From Cytospora piceicola (Eukaryota > Ascomycota > Sordariomycetes > Diaporthales > Cytosporaceae), in contig JALQBC010000034.1 of NCBI GenBank assembly GCA_023375675.1, positions 310,001 to 374,000 on the forward strand: a DNA stretch of 64,000 bases, read 5' to 3'. Numbering within the stretch: the first letter of the stretch is position 1; each line of letters begins with the position of its first letter. Below, one piece after another: positions 21,567 through 31,159 of this stretch. The position numbers were made by a program, and so were the translations under genes. Under the pieces are notes generated by a model. It saw only the letters and a program-made list of their open reading frames with translations, had not been told where the DNA came from and made no database searches.

Positions 21567-23130
21567 ATGAAGCTCGACTTCATCCTAATAACAGCAACAT
21601 TTTGCGCATCCTCGTGCCTGGCGACAGCATGTTCAAACGTTCTGGCCCCGGCTTACACACCGCCCACCGTAAGCAGCGGGTGGACAGCCCAACTTGTCGC
21701 CAATGGCTTCACTAAGCCCAGAACTCTCGCGTTCGACTCATCAGGGGCACTGCTCGTCCTTGACAGCGGAGTTGGCGTGAAGCGCCTGACCTTTACTGAC
21801 AATGGTGGATCATGTCTGATACCCGAGACTCCAGTTCTCGTCGTAAATTCCACAAGTGTAAGACCCAAGTGCCATATTATACCAGAGCCGGAACCTGAAG
21901 CACATAATGACGACTCATAGCTGAACCATGGACTCTCCCTATCCACTGATGGCAAAACGATATACGCCTCCAATGCCGAGTCGGTATTTGCGTGGTCATA
22001 CGACCCATCATCAGGGAAGATATTCGGCACCAACTCGACTGTGGTTTCCGGCATGGCCAATAACGACCAAGTCACCCGGACACTCCTCATTTCACAAACG
22101 GAGCCTGGTATGCTCGTAGTATCACGCGGGAGCGGCGAGAGCGCCGAAGTGAACATCCTGTCCAGCGGTTTGGGCCAGATCAAGGCCTTCGACCTGTCCG
22201 ACACCCCGCCACGGCCGTACGACTTCGACACTAGCGGTCGCCTTCTTGGCTGGGGACTTTACAACGCCGTCGGACTGGCCGAGCATCCTACCACGGGTGG
22301 CATATTTAGCACGGACAACGGTGCGGATGATATCACGCGTGATGGCGTGGATGTTCACCAGACAAACCCAGGCGATAAGATGAACTTCCACGGGTTCCTG
22401 AATGACACCACGGCAATATCCTCCAGCCAAGAGCAGGGTTCCAACTATGGCTATCCCGACTGCTATGCCGTTTGGAACACGAGCATCCCTGATGCACCTG
22501 CTGGCTTGAAGGTGGGGGAGCAGTTCAGTGTAGTGGATAATAGCACGCTCAACGATACGACTTGTCGAACCGACTATGTTGCGCCACGTCTGACATTTCC
22601 GCCGCATCAAGCGCCGTTGGATATCATATTTGCACCGGATGGGATGGCGGCTTATATCACATTTCATGGAAGTAGTAAGCGTCACCCCCCCCCCCCCCTC
22701 CCATCTTTCTGAGAGAACCCGAACTCACAGGTTTTCCCTCGCCTCAGCCGACAAGACGAATCCAGTGGGCTACCTCATCGGCCAGGTATCTTTTGACTCC
22801 GCCACTGGCATGCCCACAGAGGCGTCTGACAGCACCACGGCACTTGTCGACATCATACGCAACACGGACGACAGCAGCTGTCCCTCGTCATGTCTGCGTC
22901 CTGTGGGGCTGGCCATTGACGGACAGGGACGGCTGTTCTTCTCGTCCGACTCCACCGGGGAGATCTATGTGCTTGTGAAGTCTTCGACTGCTACTAGCAC
23001 TAGCTCGTCGACTGGCACCGGAACGATGGTTATACCCACGTCTACGAAGAAGAGTAATGCTGCAAGGCTTGGAGCTTGCCGCATGGGGGCTGCTGTTGCG
23101 ATCTTGACGGTCTTGAGGTTGGTCCTGTGA
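21567..23130 (+). CDS. Secreted sorbosone/glucose dehydrogenase-like (PQQ-type six-bladed propeller), probably GPI-anchored
   Basis: Three exons (21567-21857, 21921-22674, 22748-23130) encode 475 aa. A signal peptide (about 1-20) is followed by the glucose/sorbosone dehydrogenase beta-propeller: KPRTLAFDSSGALLVLD near the start, the NHGLSLSTDGKTIYAS repeat, GLAEHPTTGGIFSTDNGADD, the QGSNYGYPDC segment, and PLDIIFAPDGMAAYITFHGS leading into NPVGYLIGQVSFD. These match fungal secreted L-sorbosone dehydrogenases related to PQQ-dependent AA12 enzymes, which oxidise sugars. The C-terminus has a Ser/Thr run and a hydrophobic tail (MGAAVAILTVLRLVL), the layout of a GPI-anchor signal. Intron 2 carries a C14 run. 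Cofactor use is inferred from the family, not seen. Confidence 0.85.
22685..22698 (+). repeat. C14 homopolymer inside an intron
   Basis: Fourteen C residues about 10 nt after the donor of the second intron of the sorbosone dehydrogenase gene. A matching C14 tract, on the coding strand, occurs in intron 1 of the SAT4-type gene (30885-30898). Confidence 0.8.
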
Positions 23131-24126
23131 GATCCTGCTCACTAGCTAATTATTGGCTACTTGAGCCTAAGCTTGATGAAGATTTGCAATGGTAGAATCA
23201 ATCAAGGCGTACTGGTCGGGACCCATAACCTAGAATATTCAACGCGCCTCATTAGAGCTGGGAACGAAGGGACAACGACTGAGCTTGGTGGGAGCAAGGA
23301 AGGATTACTCAAGGGCTGTGTTGGTAATGATGACCCCGAAAAACACACTTAATACAGGTTTCGAGCTGAATGAGGTTTACAACTCATTTATCCCCGAAAT
23401 AATTCATTAGCTTGCGACGGTCAAATAGTTCCTATTCATGGTGCTAGGGCTCAAGTGCTGGGACTGCGGCACTGGGCATCACCACCTCTTGGTTCGGGCA
23501 GTGACTTGAACATTACCCTAGGGTAAGTATGTTCCCAAGATTGACCCTTAACTCTTCAAACTTACATGGAGGAGTCAGTCCTGAGGCTATGTATATCTAC
23601 TTTCTCTGCTATAGTTGGGACTTTACTTACCAGTCCTAACGAATATAAAGCCACGTAGACGTGGCTATGGGCTTCTCAAAGCATCAACCCGGTCTAGCTG
23701 TCAGATTTCCCAACAACACTCTGCACATCTTGACTTCTTCATCAGAGCCCCTCCTCACAAGAAACAACTCCGGTAACCTCAAAACCTCGCAAACGGTTTG
23801 CAGTATCTTTCACAGATCGCTGCTTTGTGCGCAGAGCTCGCCGTGCTTGTGTCTATATCAAAAGGGGATCTGCAGCTGCTACAAATCTTGCGGTCCGTCC
23901 CGACGAACGCAAGTTGGCCCACACGATTCATTGTGAACCAGTGACAATGTTATAATGGCTGGAGTGACAATTTGAGCCGGTGGTAGTTATCTTGGGGTAC
24001 TTATAAGAAGCCGCATCTCAATCTCAGAACCATCGCAATTCGTTCAACTGGAGGGCTTCTGTTGTCTCTAAGATGCACATCGGAAGTTGGTCCTCAAAAA
24101 TTGAAACATATTGACGACACGCCACC
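23131..24126. other. Intergenic region
   Basis: About 1 kb between two plus-strand genes. A short frame at 23661-23936 shows no motif. The sequence GCCACC directly before the ATG at 24127 supports that start. Confidence 0.5.
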
Positions 24127-25437
24127 ATGCCCGATGAACTTCAGAAAAGATTGTCTACCCCGTCTTGGATTCTCACTTTCGGCACCACCACAGTAGCAAG
24201 ACTACCTACGAACACCGTCAGCCCAACCCCTGTGGTACTGAGCAGTACAATAATAACGGCAAGCTCGACTAGTACGGAGACAATTTCTTTGTCCACAAGT
24301 ATAACCTCGACTTCTGTTGAGTCAACAGTCACATCTGCCACGATTTCCAATCTGAGTCCCATTGGCGTATCGACCTCCACCATATCAACAAGTGTGTCCT
24401 CGGTGACCACTTTCACAGTAAAGATTACGACCACAATACTAGCCCAGAGCACCTCTGAGGCGGGTGTGTCAACTCGATCCACACCTGGAAATTCCTCGAC
24501 AGACACAGAAAGTATGGCCCCCACAATGTCGAGCACCTCAAGCGCACTTCAGACTCCTACAGTTCAGTCTTCTTTACCTTTAACTACGGGCGATAATCCC
24601 TCCACACATTTGTCTCCCACTCCTTCTGTGACGATGAGCATTTCGAACAACCCTGAAACATCGACTTCTTCGGGCAGCAACGTGATGTCGAGCAGCAATC
24701 TTTTATCGACGTTCAGTATACCCACTACATTGTCTCTGCCTAGTCTTTCCTTTCCTATCAGCACGACAATGAGCTCTGCAACAATAGAAACCCCAAGCTC
24801 TTCTCCGGCCCAGACTTCCCAGTTGAGTATATCGGTAATAATATCTACAACATCGACGCTGGGAGATAGTAGCTCCATCTACATATCAAGCTCGTCGCTG
24901 CTTCCACCGGCATCTCCCACCCGGACAGGCTCCTCAGGAACTTCCGAGAGCCCAAGTTCTCTGTATTGGAGTGTTACCTCCTTGTCGAACACAGAAACCT
25001 CTCCCGCTACATTACCGACTGAGTCCCAGACACCTTCATCACCTCCACAGACGGATCCTCCTTACCCATTGAACTCAACCAACCCTGATTCTGATTCGCC
25101 TTTGAGCCACCCGACAAGCTCACCAAACAAAGCCTCTCCAAGCTCAGAATACACGGACACTCCAGCAACAGCAGGCCTAGACAAGGGTCAAGTTGCCGGT
25201 GCAGCCGTGGGATTAGTGTGTGCACTTATAATTGTGGGCCTTCTGATATTCTGGCTGAGAAAGAAAATCATGAAGAAGAGAAGGGAAGAAGAAGACGAAC
25301 CATCGATGGTTGGAGATCTGGATATGCAGGGCACGCCGTGGGGCTTCCACAATGGGATCAGACTTGTTAGGGGGAACAGCATTGTAGGTGATGGGAGACA
25401 GTCGTGGGGTTATGCGAAGGATCGAGTGCAGGCTTGA
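24127..25437 (+). CDS. Ser/Thr-rich single-pass membrane protein (mucin/Mid2-like)
   Basis: Single exon, 436 aa. Residues about 30-345 are extremely rich in Ser and Thr with frequent Pro, the composition of a heavily O-mannosylated stalk. One transmembrane helix (about 355-378, GAAVGLVCALIIVGLLIFWL core) precedes RKKIMKKRREEEDEP and a tail of about 55 residues. This resembles Mid2/Wsc-type cell-wall sensors, but no cysteine-rich head domain is visible and the N-terminus (MPDELQKRLSTPSWILTF) is not a convincing signal peptide. A TGA lies 15 nt upstream in frame, so an extension would need an upstream exon. Call is from composition and topology only. Confidence 0.65.
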   Translation: MPDELQKRLSTPSWILTFGTTTVARLPTNTVSPTPVVLSSTIITASSTSTETISLSTSITSTSVESTVTSATISNLSPIGVSTSTISTSVSSVTTFTVKITTTILAQSTSEAGVSTRSTPGNSSTDTESMAPTMSSTSSALQTPTVQSSLPLTTGDNPSTHLSPTPSVTMSISNNPETSTSSGSNVMSSSNLLSTFSIPTTLSLPSLSFPISTTMSSATIETPSSSPAQTSQLSISVIISTTSTLGDSSSIYISSSSLLPPASPTRTGSSGTSESPSSLYWSVTSLSNTETSPATLPTESQTPSSPPQTDPPYPLNSTNPDSDSPLSHPTSSPNKASPSSEYTDTPATAGLDKGQVAGAAVGLVCALIIVGLLIFWLRKKIMKKRREEEDEPSMVGDLDMQGTPWGFHNGIRLVRGNSIVGDGRQSWGYAKDRVQA

Positions 25438-25703
25438 CGGATTTGATGAAATATCAAGAGCAATAATGACTAAAGAATTAATAGGCTTGGCGCGAATATT
25501 ACTTGAAGAAGGGAAACACCGTCCTAATGAAGTTCCATATTCATATAGCTGCCCCCCCCCCCACGGCAGACTCTCAGGGTTAGGGTATAACCCCACGCAG
25601 CTTTCGTACAACACTTACATTGTCATTACTGTGTACATGCCTGACTTGGTAACGAGCATACCGTCGTCATCATCACTCATGCAATTTACAAAGGCTATTC
25701 ACC

Positions 25704-26172
25704 ATGGCGACAGCAGCAACACGGTACAAGCTCATCTTCCACGCGCCGCTGACCGCCGTTGCGGCATGCAAGCAGGCCATCTTCGCGGCCGGGGCAGGTA
25801 AATATCCCAAGTACTCCGAGGTCGCCTTCACCGTCGTCGGGACGGGCCAGTTTCGGCCGGACGAGGGTGCCAAGCCGAACATTGGGACCGTGGGGAGGAT
25901 TGAGGAAGTGCAGGAGGCGAGTGTCGAGATTCTCTGCGTGGGAGAGAAGACAGCGAGGGCCGCCGTTGAGGCTTTGAAGAAGTAAGTTGGTGCGCTGTGC
26001 TGATTACCCCGTATGCTGTGCCATTTTGTGCTGTTGAGATGTGCGGTGATGTGATGATGTTGGAGGGGATTGTCGGGGAGTCATCTTACGTTGACTAATG
26101 ATATACATCTACCACAGGGCCCATCCATATGAGGAACCAGGTTACTATGTTTACAAGCTGGAGGACTTTTGA
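25704..26172 (+). CDS. NIF3/YqfO middle-domain-like protein (CutA-like fold)
   Basis: Exons 25704-25981 and 26118-26172 encode 110 aa. The sequence pattern YKLIFHAPLTAVAACKQAIFAAGAG, then GTGQFRPDEGAKPNIGTVG, EEVQEASVEILC and the C-terminal AHPYEEPGYYVYKLE is that of the ferredoxin-like domain inserted in YqfO/NIF3 proteins, which also exists as stand-alone small proteins in bacteria and fungi. Only this domain is present, not the metal-binding NIF3 halves. It is probably a small trimeric cytosolic protein whose biochemical role is unsettled. The second exon supplies the diagnostic HPYEEP motif, which supports the splice. Confidence 0.85.
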
Positions 26173-26431
26173 GATGCGCGGGTGCAGTGGTGAAGACACA
26201 AGGCAGGTGGTTTCAAGACTGATCTAGTGCTGAGATTCCACAACTATTTTCTCATTCAGACAGGCCCTTGCCGCGGGGGTATCAATGCTATGCTCTATTA
26301 CCGGTACCACCGGTACCACCAAGATGCGAAAACCCGAAACCAATGCATCTCATATCCACGCAAATCTTTTGTCCTGTTGTCCATTCCACGTGAAGATCCC
26401 CAGACACTCAAACACTCAGACCCTCGGACCC

Positions 26432-27313
26432 TCATGGATCTACCGTCCCTATCGTTATCGCGTCCGCCAATGCGTCCACGGCCCTCCCTGTCGCGGTCTC
26501 GCTCTTGCTCGGCCTCTCCTTCTTCGCCTTCTTCGCCTGCCCCTTCGCATCCCCACCACTCCCTTTCTGGCTTGCCGATCTCCACGACTCCTCAATCTCC
26601 TTCAGCGCAGCCAGGACCCCGGGAGCCGACTTATTGAACAGGAGCTCCTTCTGGTGCTTGCTCCACGGTTTGAGCACGTAGTCGGACACCGTGGTGGCAT
26701 CTCTCCCTTCCGGCCGCCCGATGCCGACGGAAATTCGGGCCCATTTGGAGTCCTGGTAGTCGGTGGGTTTCATGCTCGCCATGATGCTCTTAAGTCCGTT
26801 ATGTCCGCGGTGGCTCTTGGCCCACTTCAGCACTTTGACGACCGCCATGTCCTCCTCGAGGTCGTCGTTGACGATGACCAGGCCTAGTGGTCTGTTTGGG
26901 TCCTGGTCCTGGGTGTCGCCGTGGTTTTCCAGAACTTCCTTCCACGCCCTGGCGATCCATGGCCCCGAGATGTTCATGAGTGTGGGGCACTGCAGGAGGG
27001 TGTATTTGTCACCGAGTGAAGCCTTGGTTGATTTCTTGGCGATCCGGTTAGATGAGAACGATGGTTGGTTTTGACCTTGACGGTGTAGTTCTTGCTGTAA
27101 TGACTGCAGGGCGAGATGGCCAGCGGAATGGAGGCTCTCGGCATGGGGGGCAGGGTTGCCTAGTGAAACCACGACGAAACGTGGGTTGAAGGACTCTTCT
27201 GTTGCAGATGTTGTTGTCGCTTGTGTAGCCATCTTGGAGCACGGTCCTGACTTGATAGAGACATGTGTTGTAAGGCTGCGCAAAGCTGGCCTTGAGTAGG
27301 TGGTGAAGGCCAT
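26432..27313 (-). CDS. PTH1: Peptidyl-tRNA hydrolase, bacterial Pth type, probably mitochondrial
   Basis: Single exon, 293 aa from the ATG at 27313 (another in-frame ATG lies at 27346). It cleaves peptidyl-tRNA released by stalled ribosomes so that tRNA can be reused. Residues about 45-235 show the Pth landmarks: VVSLGNPAPH (Asn53), LHSAGH (His62, the catalytic His position), MNISG (Asn114), IVNDDLEED (Asp150/151), RGHNGLKSI (Asn172) and RISVGIGRPEG. The N-terminal 40 residues are rich in Arg, Ser and Thr and poor in acids, consistent with a mitochondrial targeting sequence. A lysine-rich C-terminal extension (about 245-293, KGQAKKAKKERP) is absent from bacterial enzymes. Convergent with the NIF3-like gene and head to head with RVS161. 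Confidence 0.9.
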   Translation of the reverse strand: MAFTTYSRPALRSLTTHVSIKSGPCSKMATQATTTSATEESFNPRFVVVSLGNPAPHAESLHSAGHLALQSLQQELHRQGQNQPSFSSNRIAKKSTKASLGDKYTLLQCPTLMNISGPWIARAWKEVLENHGDTQDQDPNRPLGLVIVNDDLEEDMAVVKVLKWAKSHRGHNGLKSIMASMKPTDYQDSKWARISVGIGRPEGRDATTVSDYVLKPWSKHQKELLFNKSAPGVLAALKEIEESWRSASQKGSGGDAKGQAKKAKKERPSKSETATGRAVDALADAITIGTVDP

Positions 27314-28009
27314 GCTTATAAGTATTTTCGCCGGTGACTCTTCCACGGTCCTCTCTCTAATCAGTAGAAGTAGGTCTGTGAGGCTGATAGTGCCTTTTTG
27401 AGGCCAAAAGTACTAGCTCCTATTCCTGCAGTTGGTGGATGTCCCAGGCTTCAACTTCTGGTAGTCTCCTTACAAAAGAAAAAAAAGAAAAGGAACGGAG
27501 GTGATGGGATGTAACTTAGAGTCATCTCGCCGGGTTGAGCGCACCGTGCTGACCAAAAGTCAAAATGTGGCTTAGCAATCAGCCACCTCTTTACTGCAGC
27601 CATGTGGCTCTGTCGCCTGTCAAGCAGTCAGGGAGTCAGGCCTGTCACTACCTAAGTACTTAGGTATGTAGCCTGTCAAATTCACCTCACGGACCTGAGC
27701 TATGACGTATGTAACAGAGCGGCCCGAGCCAGTCCAGCCTAGCACAGCCACAGTTCTTCAAGGTTGGGCCTGCCGCTTACCGCCTGCCGCCTTCAACATC
27801 AACAACTGCGAGTGATCAACAACGAACTGGTGGGTTAATCATAATCATCTTCGACGACGACCGTGGCAACGACAACCGCCACAGCCACAGCGCATTGCTA
27901 GACGAGCCCTTCCCTACGACTGCTTCCTTGGATACCTCAGACCGACTCTACCATTACCCCCTGACCAGCTAGCTGTGACCAGACAAATCGACCAGACAAA
28001 TCGCCCAAC
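27314..28009. promoter_or_regulatory. Shared divergent promoter region of PTH1 and RVS161
   Basis: 696 nt between two start codons facing away from each other. It contains a TACCTAAGTACTTAGGTA palindrome-like element near 27650, a purine run near 27480-27500, and CAACA-rich leader sequence before RVS161. Whether control is shared is unknown. Confidence 0.45.
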
Positions 28010-29199
28010 ATGTCGTGGGCAGGTACGCCGCCATCCCACGCAGCGCCCAGCGTCACCCGGACGGAAGATGGGTATCAAAGCTAACGGACTTTGCGCTCTC
28101 AGGATTCAAGAAGAATGTCAACCGCGCTACGACGCAGGTTATGATGAAGACCGGTATGCTCAGCATTGCTACCTCTGTTGACCTTGGCTGACCATCGACA
28201 ACAGGCCATGTCGAGAAGACCAACGACCGCGATTACGAAGTCGAGGAACGGTGCGATACACCCCCCGACCGGGAGTAACTCCGCTCGGATACGACCCATG
28301 ATACTGACGTGTCTGCAGCCGGTTCCGTACGATGGAGGCGGCGTCGTTGCGACTACAAAAGGAGGCAAAAGGCTACCTGGATTCCCTACGAGGTGCGAGC
28401 CCAACGCCACAAGACAACATAACATGTCTGGACATTTTATCTGACAAGGGCAACAGCAATGACGGCTTCACAAATGCGCATCGCCGAGACAATCGACGCG
28501 TTCTACGGGGACGCCGGTGCCAAGGATGGTGTCAGCAGGAGCTATAAACAGGCTGTAGAGGATCTGGATGCGGAAACGATAAAGGCCCTCGATGGCCCAT
28601 ACAGGTGCGACATATACCCCGACCAGGCACCCCGACCAGGGACTTGTCTGAAAGGCAAAGGAAGGCTGACTTAGTGCTTGCTAGGACGACGGTGCTCGAG
28701 CCCATCACAAGATTCTGTGCCTACTTCCCCGACGTCAACGAATGTACGGTCACACGCTATCACCCCCAAACATTGGTTTCAGAACCCTGCTGATCCCTGT
28801 CTAGGCATCAAAAAGCGGTCCCACAAACTCCTCGATTACGATGCCCTCCGAGCCAAGGTCAAGCGCCTCGTGGAGAAGCCTGACAAGGATGTCACTAAGC
28901 TGCCCCGTGCCGAGAAAGAACAGGATATGGCCAAGGTCGCCTACGAGCAACTCAACGAGCAGCTATGCACCGAGCTTCCCCAGCTCATCGACCTGCGTGT
29001 TCCTTACCTCGACCCTTCCTTCGAGGCCCTCGTCAAGATACAACTTCGATTCTGCGCCGAAGCCTACAGCCGTATGGCCCAGGTACAGCAGTATCTTGAT
29101 GCCGAAACGAGGGACCAGTATGCCCAGGGACAGCTGGATGCCAGGGTGGAGCAGGTCTTGCAGGAGATTCGGGAGTTAAGCATCAGTGGCACCGTCTAA
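28010..29199 (+). CDS. RVS161: Rvs161/Hob3-type BAR protein
   Basis: Seven exons (28010-28022, 28103-28153, 28205-28250, 28319-28392, 28457-28604, 28685-28743, 28805-29199) encode 261 aa, close to yeast Rvs161 (265 aa). The first coding exon is only 13 nt (ATG TCG TGG GCA G). The spliced product reads MSWAGFKKNVNRATTQVMMK, then DRDYEVEERRFRTMEAASLRLQ, FYGDAG, LEPITRFCAYFPDVNECIKKR and KLLDYDALRAKVKRL, all characteristic of Hob3/Rvs161/amphiphysin-type BAR domains. It lacks an SH3 domain, as Rvs161 does, and is expected to pair with an Rvs167-type partner at endocytic sites to drive vesicle scission, with links to actin and cell polarity. Each intron follows GT..AG and each junction restores a conserved residue. 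Confidence 0.95.
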
Positions 29200-29741
29200 C
29201 AGCCCTCGTGATTGTGCGGTGGTTGAGAAGAGATGGAATGTTTGCAATGGACGGCGTTTTGTGTTTTTTTTTGGTCGCTTGGGACCCTTGCCTAGAGCAA
29301 CTGCGGCGAAGTAGGGGAGCAAATCAATGCGGAGATTACTGTCTTGGCCGATTGTACTATGGAGGCGATCGGGCCGAGCCTAATGGACGGGATCTGGACA
29401 ACACTACGACGACGACGACGACTGGGTTGCTGCCAGTCCATCCTTCGAGTGGGGTGATGTTTGTTGACTCCAAACTTAAATCCTACGATTGACATTTCTC
29501 CACCGACTTGGCTCTCGAGTGCGATGTACCATACATCCCTAAAAAGTGGGTACCCGATCGTCACTAGGTAAGGAGATCTGATGCAGTAGAGGCCTAATGG
29601 TGACCCCTGGTTGTGAGCCCCTGGATACTACGGTCATTGGTCATTGTGGCGGGCCAGGCATTCTAGACGATGCTGAAGAATTAAAGGGTACTAAGTATAA
29701 TTTGTTTGGTATCTCTTGAAAACATTAAATAAGGGAAAAGC
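29200..29741. other. Convergent 3' intergenic region
   Basis: 542 nt between the ends of RVS161 and the SAT4-type gene. It contains an ACG triplet run (about 29405-29421). No gene seen. Confidence 0.5.
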
Positions 29742-31159
29742 CTAGAGTGAATCCACCCTCTGCGTGACAACAGTAGTCGTCTGGATCCCGTTCTGTGCGT
29801 TGCTATTCATAATACGCCCTATCGCCAGCGTGCGCTCGAGATCCGAGTCCCTCTTGGAGCCCCCAGTCACCGTGACATTGTACATGACAGGCAGCTCCAA
29901 CCCCCCGCTACCGGCGGCCGAGCCCGTGCTCGCCCTGCTCCCGCTCGTGCGCAGGGCGTTCAGGTCGCCGTCGATGTCCTTGATGAAGATGCCGCCGCCG
30001 GGCACGGTGCTGTTGCGGGTGCGGGTGCGCGACCTGCCGTACATGTCGGCCGTGTTGCCGGCGCCCGTCATGGCGTTGTTGTTGTTGTCGTTGTTGTCGT
30101 AGCGGTACTGGTCCGCCTGGGTCGACTTGAAGAGGCGCGGGAACAGCCGCGCCATCAGCGGCTTGAGCGTGGGCAGGCTGGCGGCCAGCACGCCGATGGC
30201 CAGCTCGATGTAGGACCACACGGCCGCGTTGGTGTTGTCCCACGTCGAGTCGCCCGTGCGCGCGGCGACCCGGAGGGTCTGCATGCGGTAGGCGGAGATG
30301 ATGCACGTGCTGTGGGGTTGATGGGTCAGTATGGGATGGCGTGGGAGGGAAGGGAAGGAGGTAAAGGGGGGGGTTTCGGGGGAGTGAGGGATGAGGGGGG
30401 GTACTCACAAGAAGCCGAGGCAGAACACGCCCGTCAGCATGAGCTTCTGCTTCCTGGGCAGCTGCAGGCTCTTGATGACCGGCAGCGGCATGCTGAAGAC
30501 GATGCAGTCGGTGATGAGGTTGATGCTCGCCATGACGTACCAAATGACGAGCTGGTCGAGACATTTGCCCTCGATGCTCTTGTCCCAGAAGGCGCCGACG
30601 GGAAGGCAGACGAGAGGCAGGAGGATGGCCAGTGTCGTCGCCCAGCAGCTCTCGAAGGTGAGCATGACCAGGGTCAGCCTCTGCATGTGGTCGCTGGTGA
30701 AGATCCGGCGGTACTGCAGCATGATGGAGACCTTGACGATGCAGATGGCCACGTTGTACGTGATGACGGAGCAGTAGAAGGACTGCATGTATGGCGTGTA
30801 GTCTTCCTCCTTCATGATCCATACGTGACGGCCCAGGCCCCATTTTGTCTCTGGAAGGTGGAGCGTCAGCGAGTGAGCAGGTTTGGGGGGGGGGGGGGTG
30901 GCGGAGGAATGAGTGGAAGTCTGGACTTACCGAGACCGACGGTAGTTGCGGCGGCTATACTGATGATTGCGGCTATCCCCATGAGTATATCATCGGGGCC
31001 GAATATGGGTAGGATGCGCAGGCGGGTGTATATGCGCAGGACGACGGCTGCCGTCGATATAATGCAGGCCAGGCTGATGACCCAGAGGATCCATGTGACC
31101 TGTGACTGACCATCGAGGTCGTGGTCGATGTGCACGATTCCCGACCCTATGTTCGACAT
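29742..31159 (-). CDS. SAT4/PTH11-type rhodopsin-like seven-helix membrane protein
   Basis: Three exons (30931-31159, 30409-30850, 29742-30309) encode 412 aa. Seven hydrophobic helices fill residues about 18-290, starting with ILWVISLACIISTAAVVLRIYTRLR. Family signatures are present: the RIYTRLR after helix 1, FGPDDILM at the first loop, WGLGRHVW, SIMLQYRRIF after helix 3, and the YRMQTLR before helix 6. This is the fungal rhodopsin-like/SAT4 domain family, which includes PTH11-like putative receptors. There is no extracellular CFEM domain. The cytoplasmic tail (about 290-412) contains Asn-rich and Gly/Ser-rich low-complexity stretches. Ligand and role are unknown. Confidence 0.85.
30885..30898 (-). 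repeat. C14 homopolymer in SAT4-type gene intron 1
   Basis: Fourteen G on the plus strand, so C14 on the coding strand, lying between donor and acceptor of the first intron of the SAT4-type gene. Confidence 0.8.

Noticed and set aside
24141..24536. Val-rich minus-strand open frame
   Set aside because: Antisense of the Ser/Thr-rich stalk; ACC/TCG repeats read backwards give Val/Asp.
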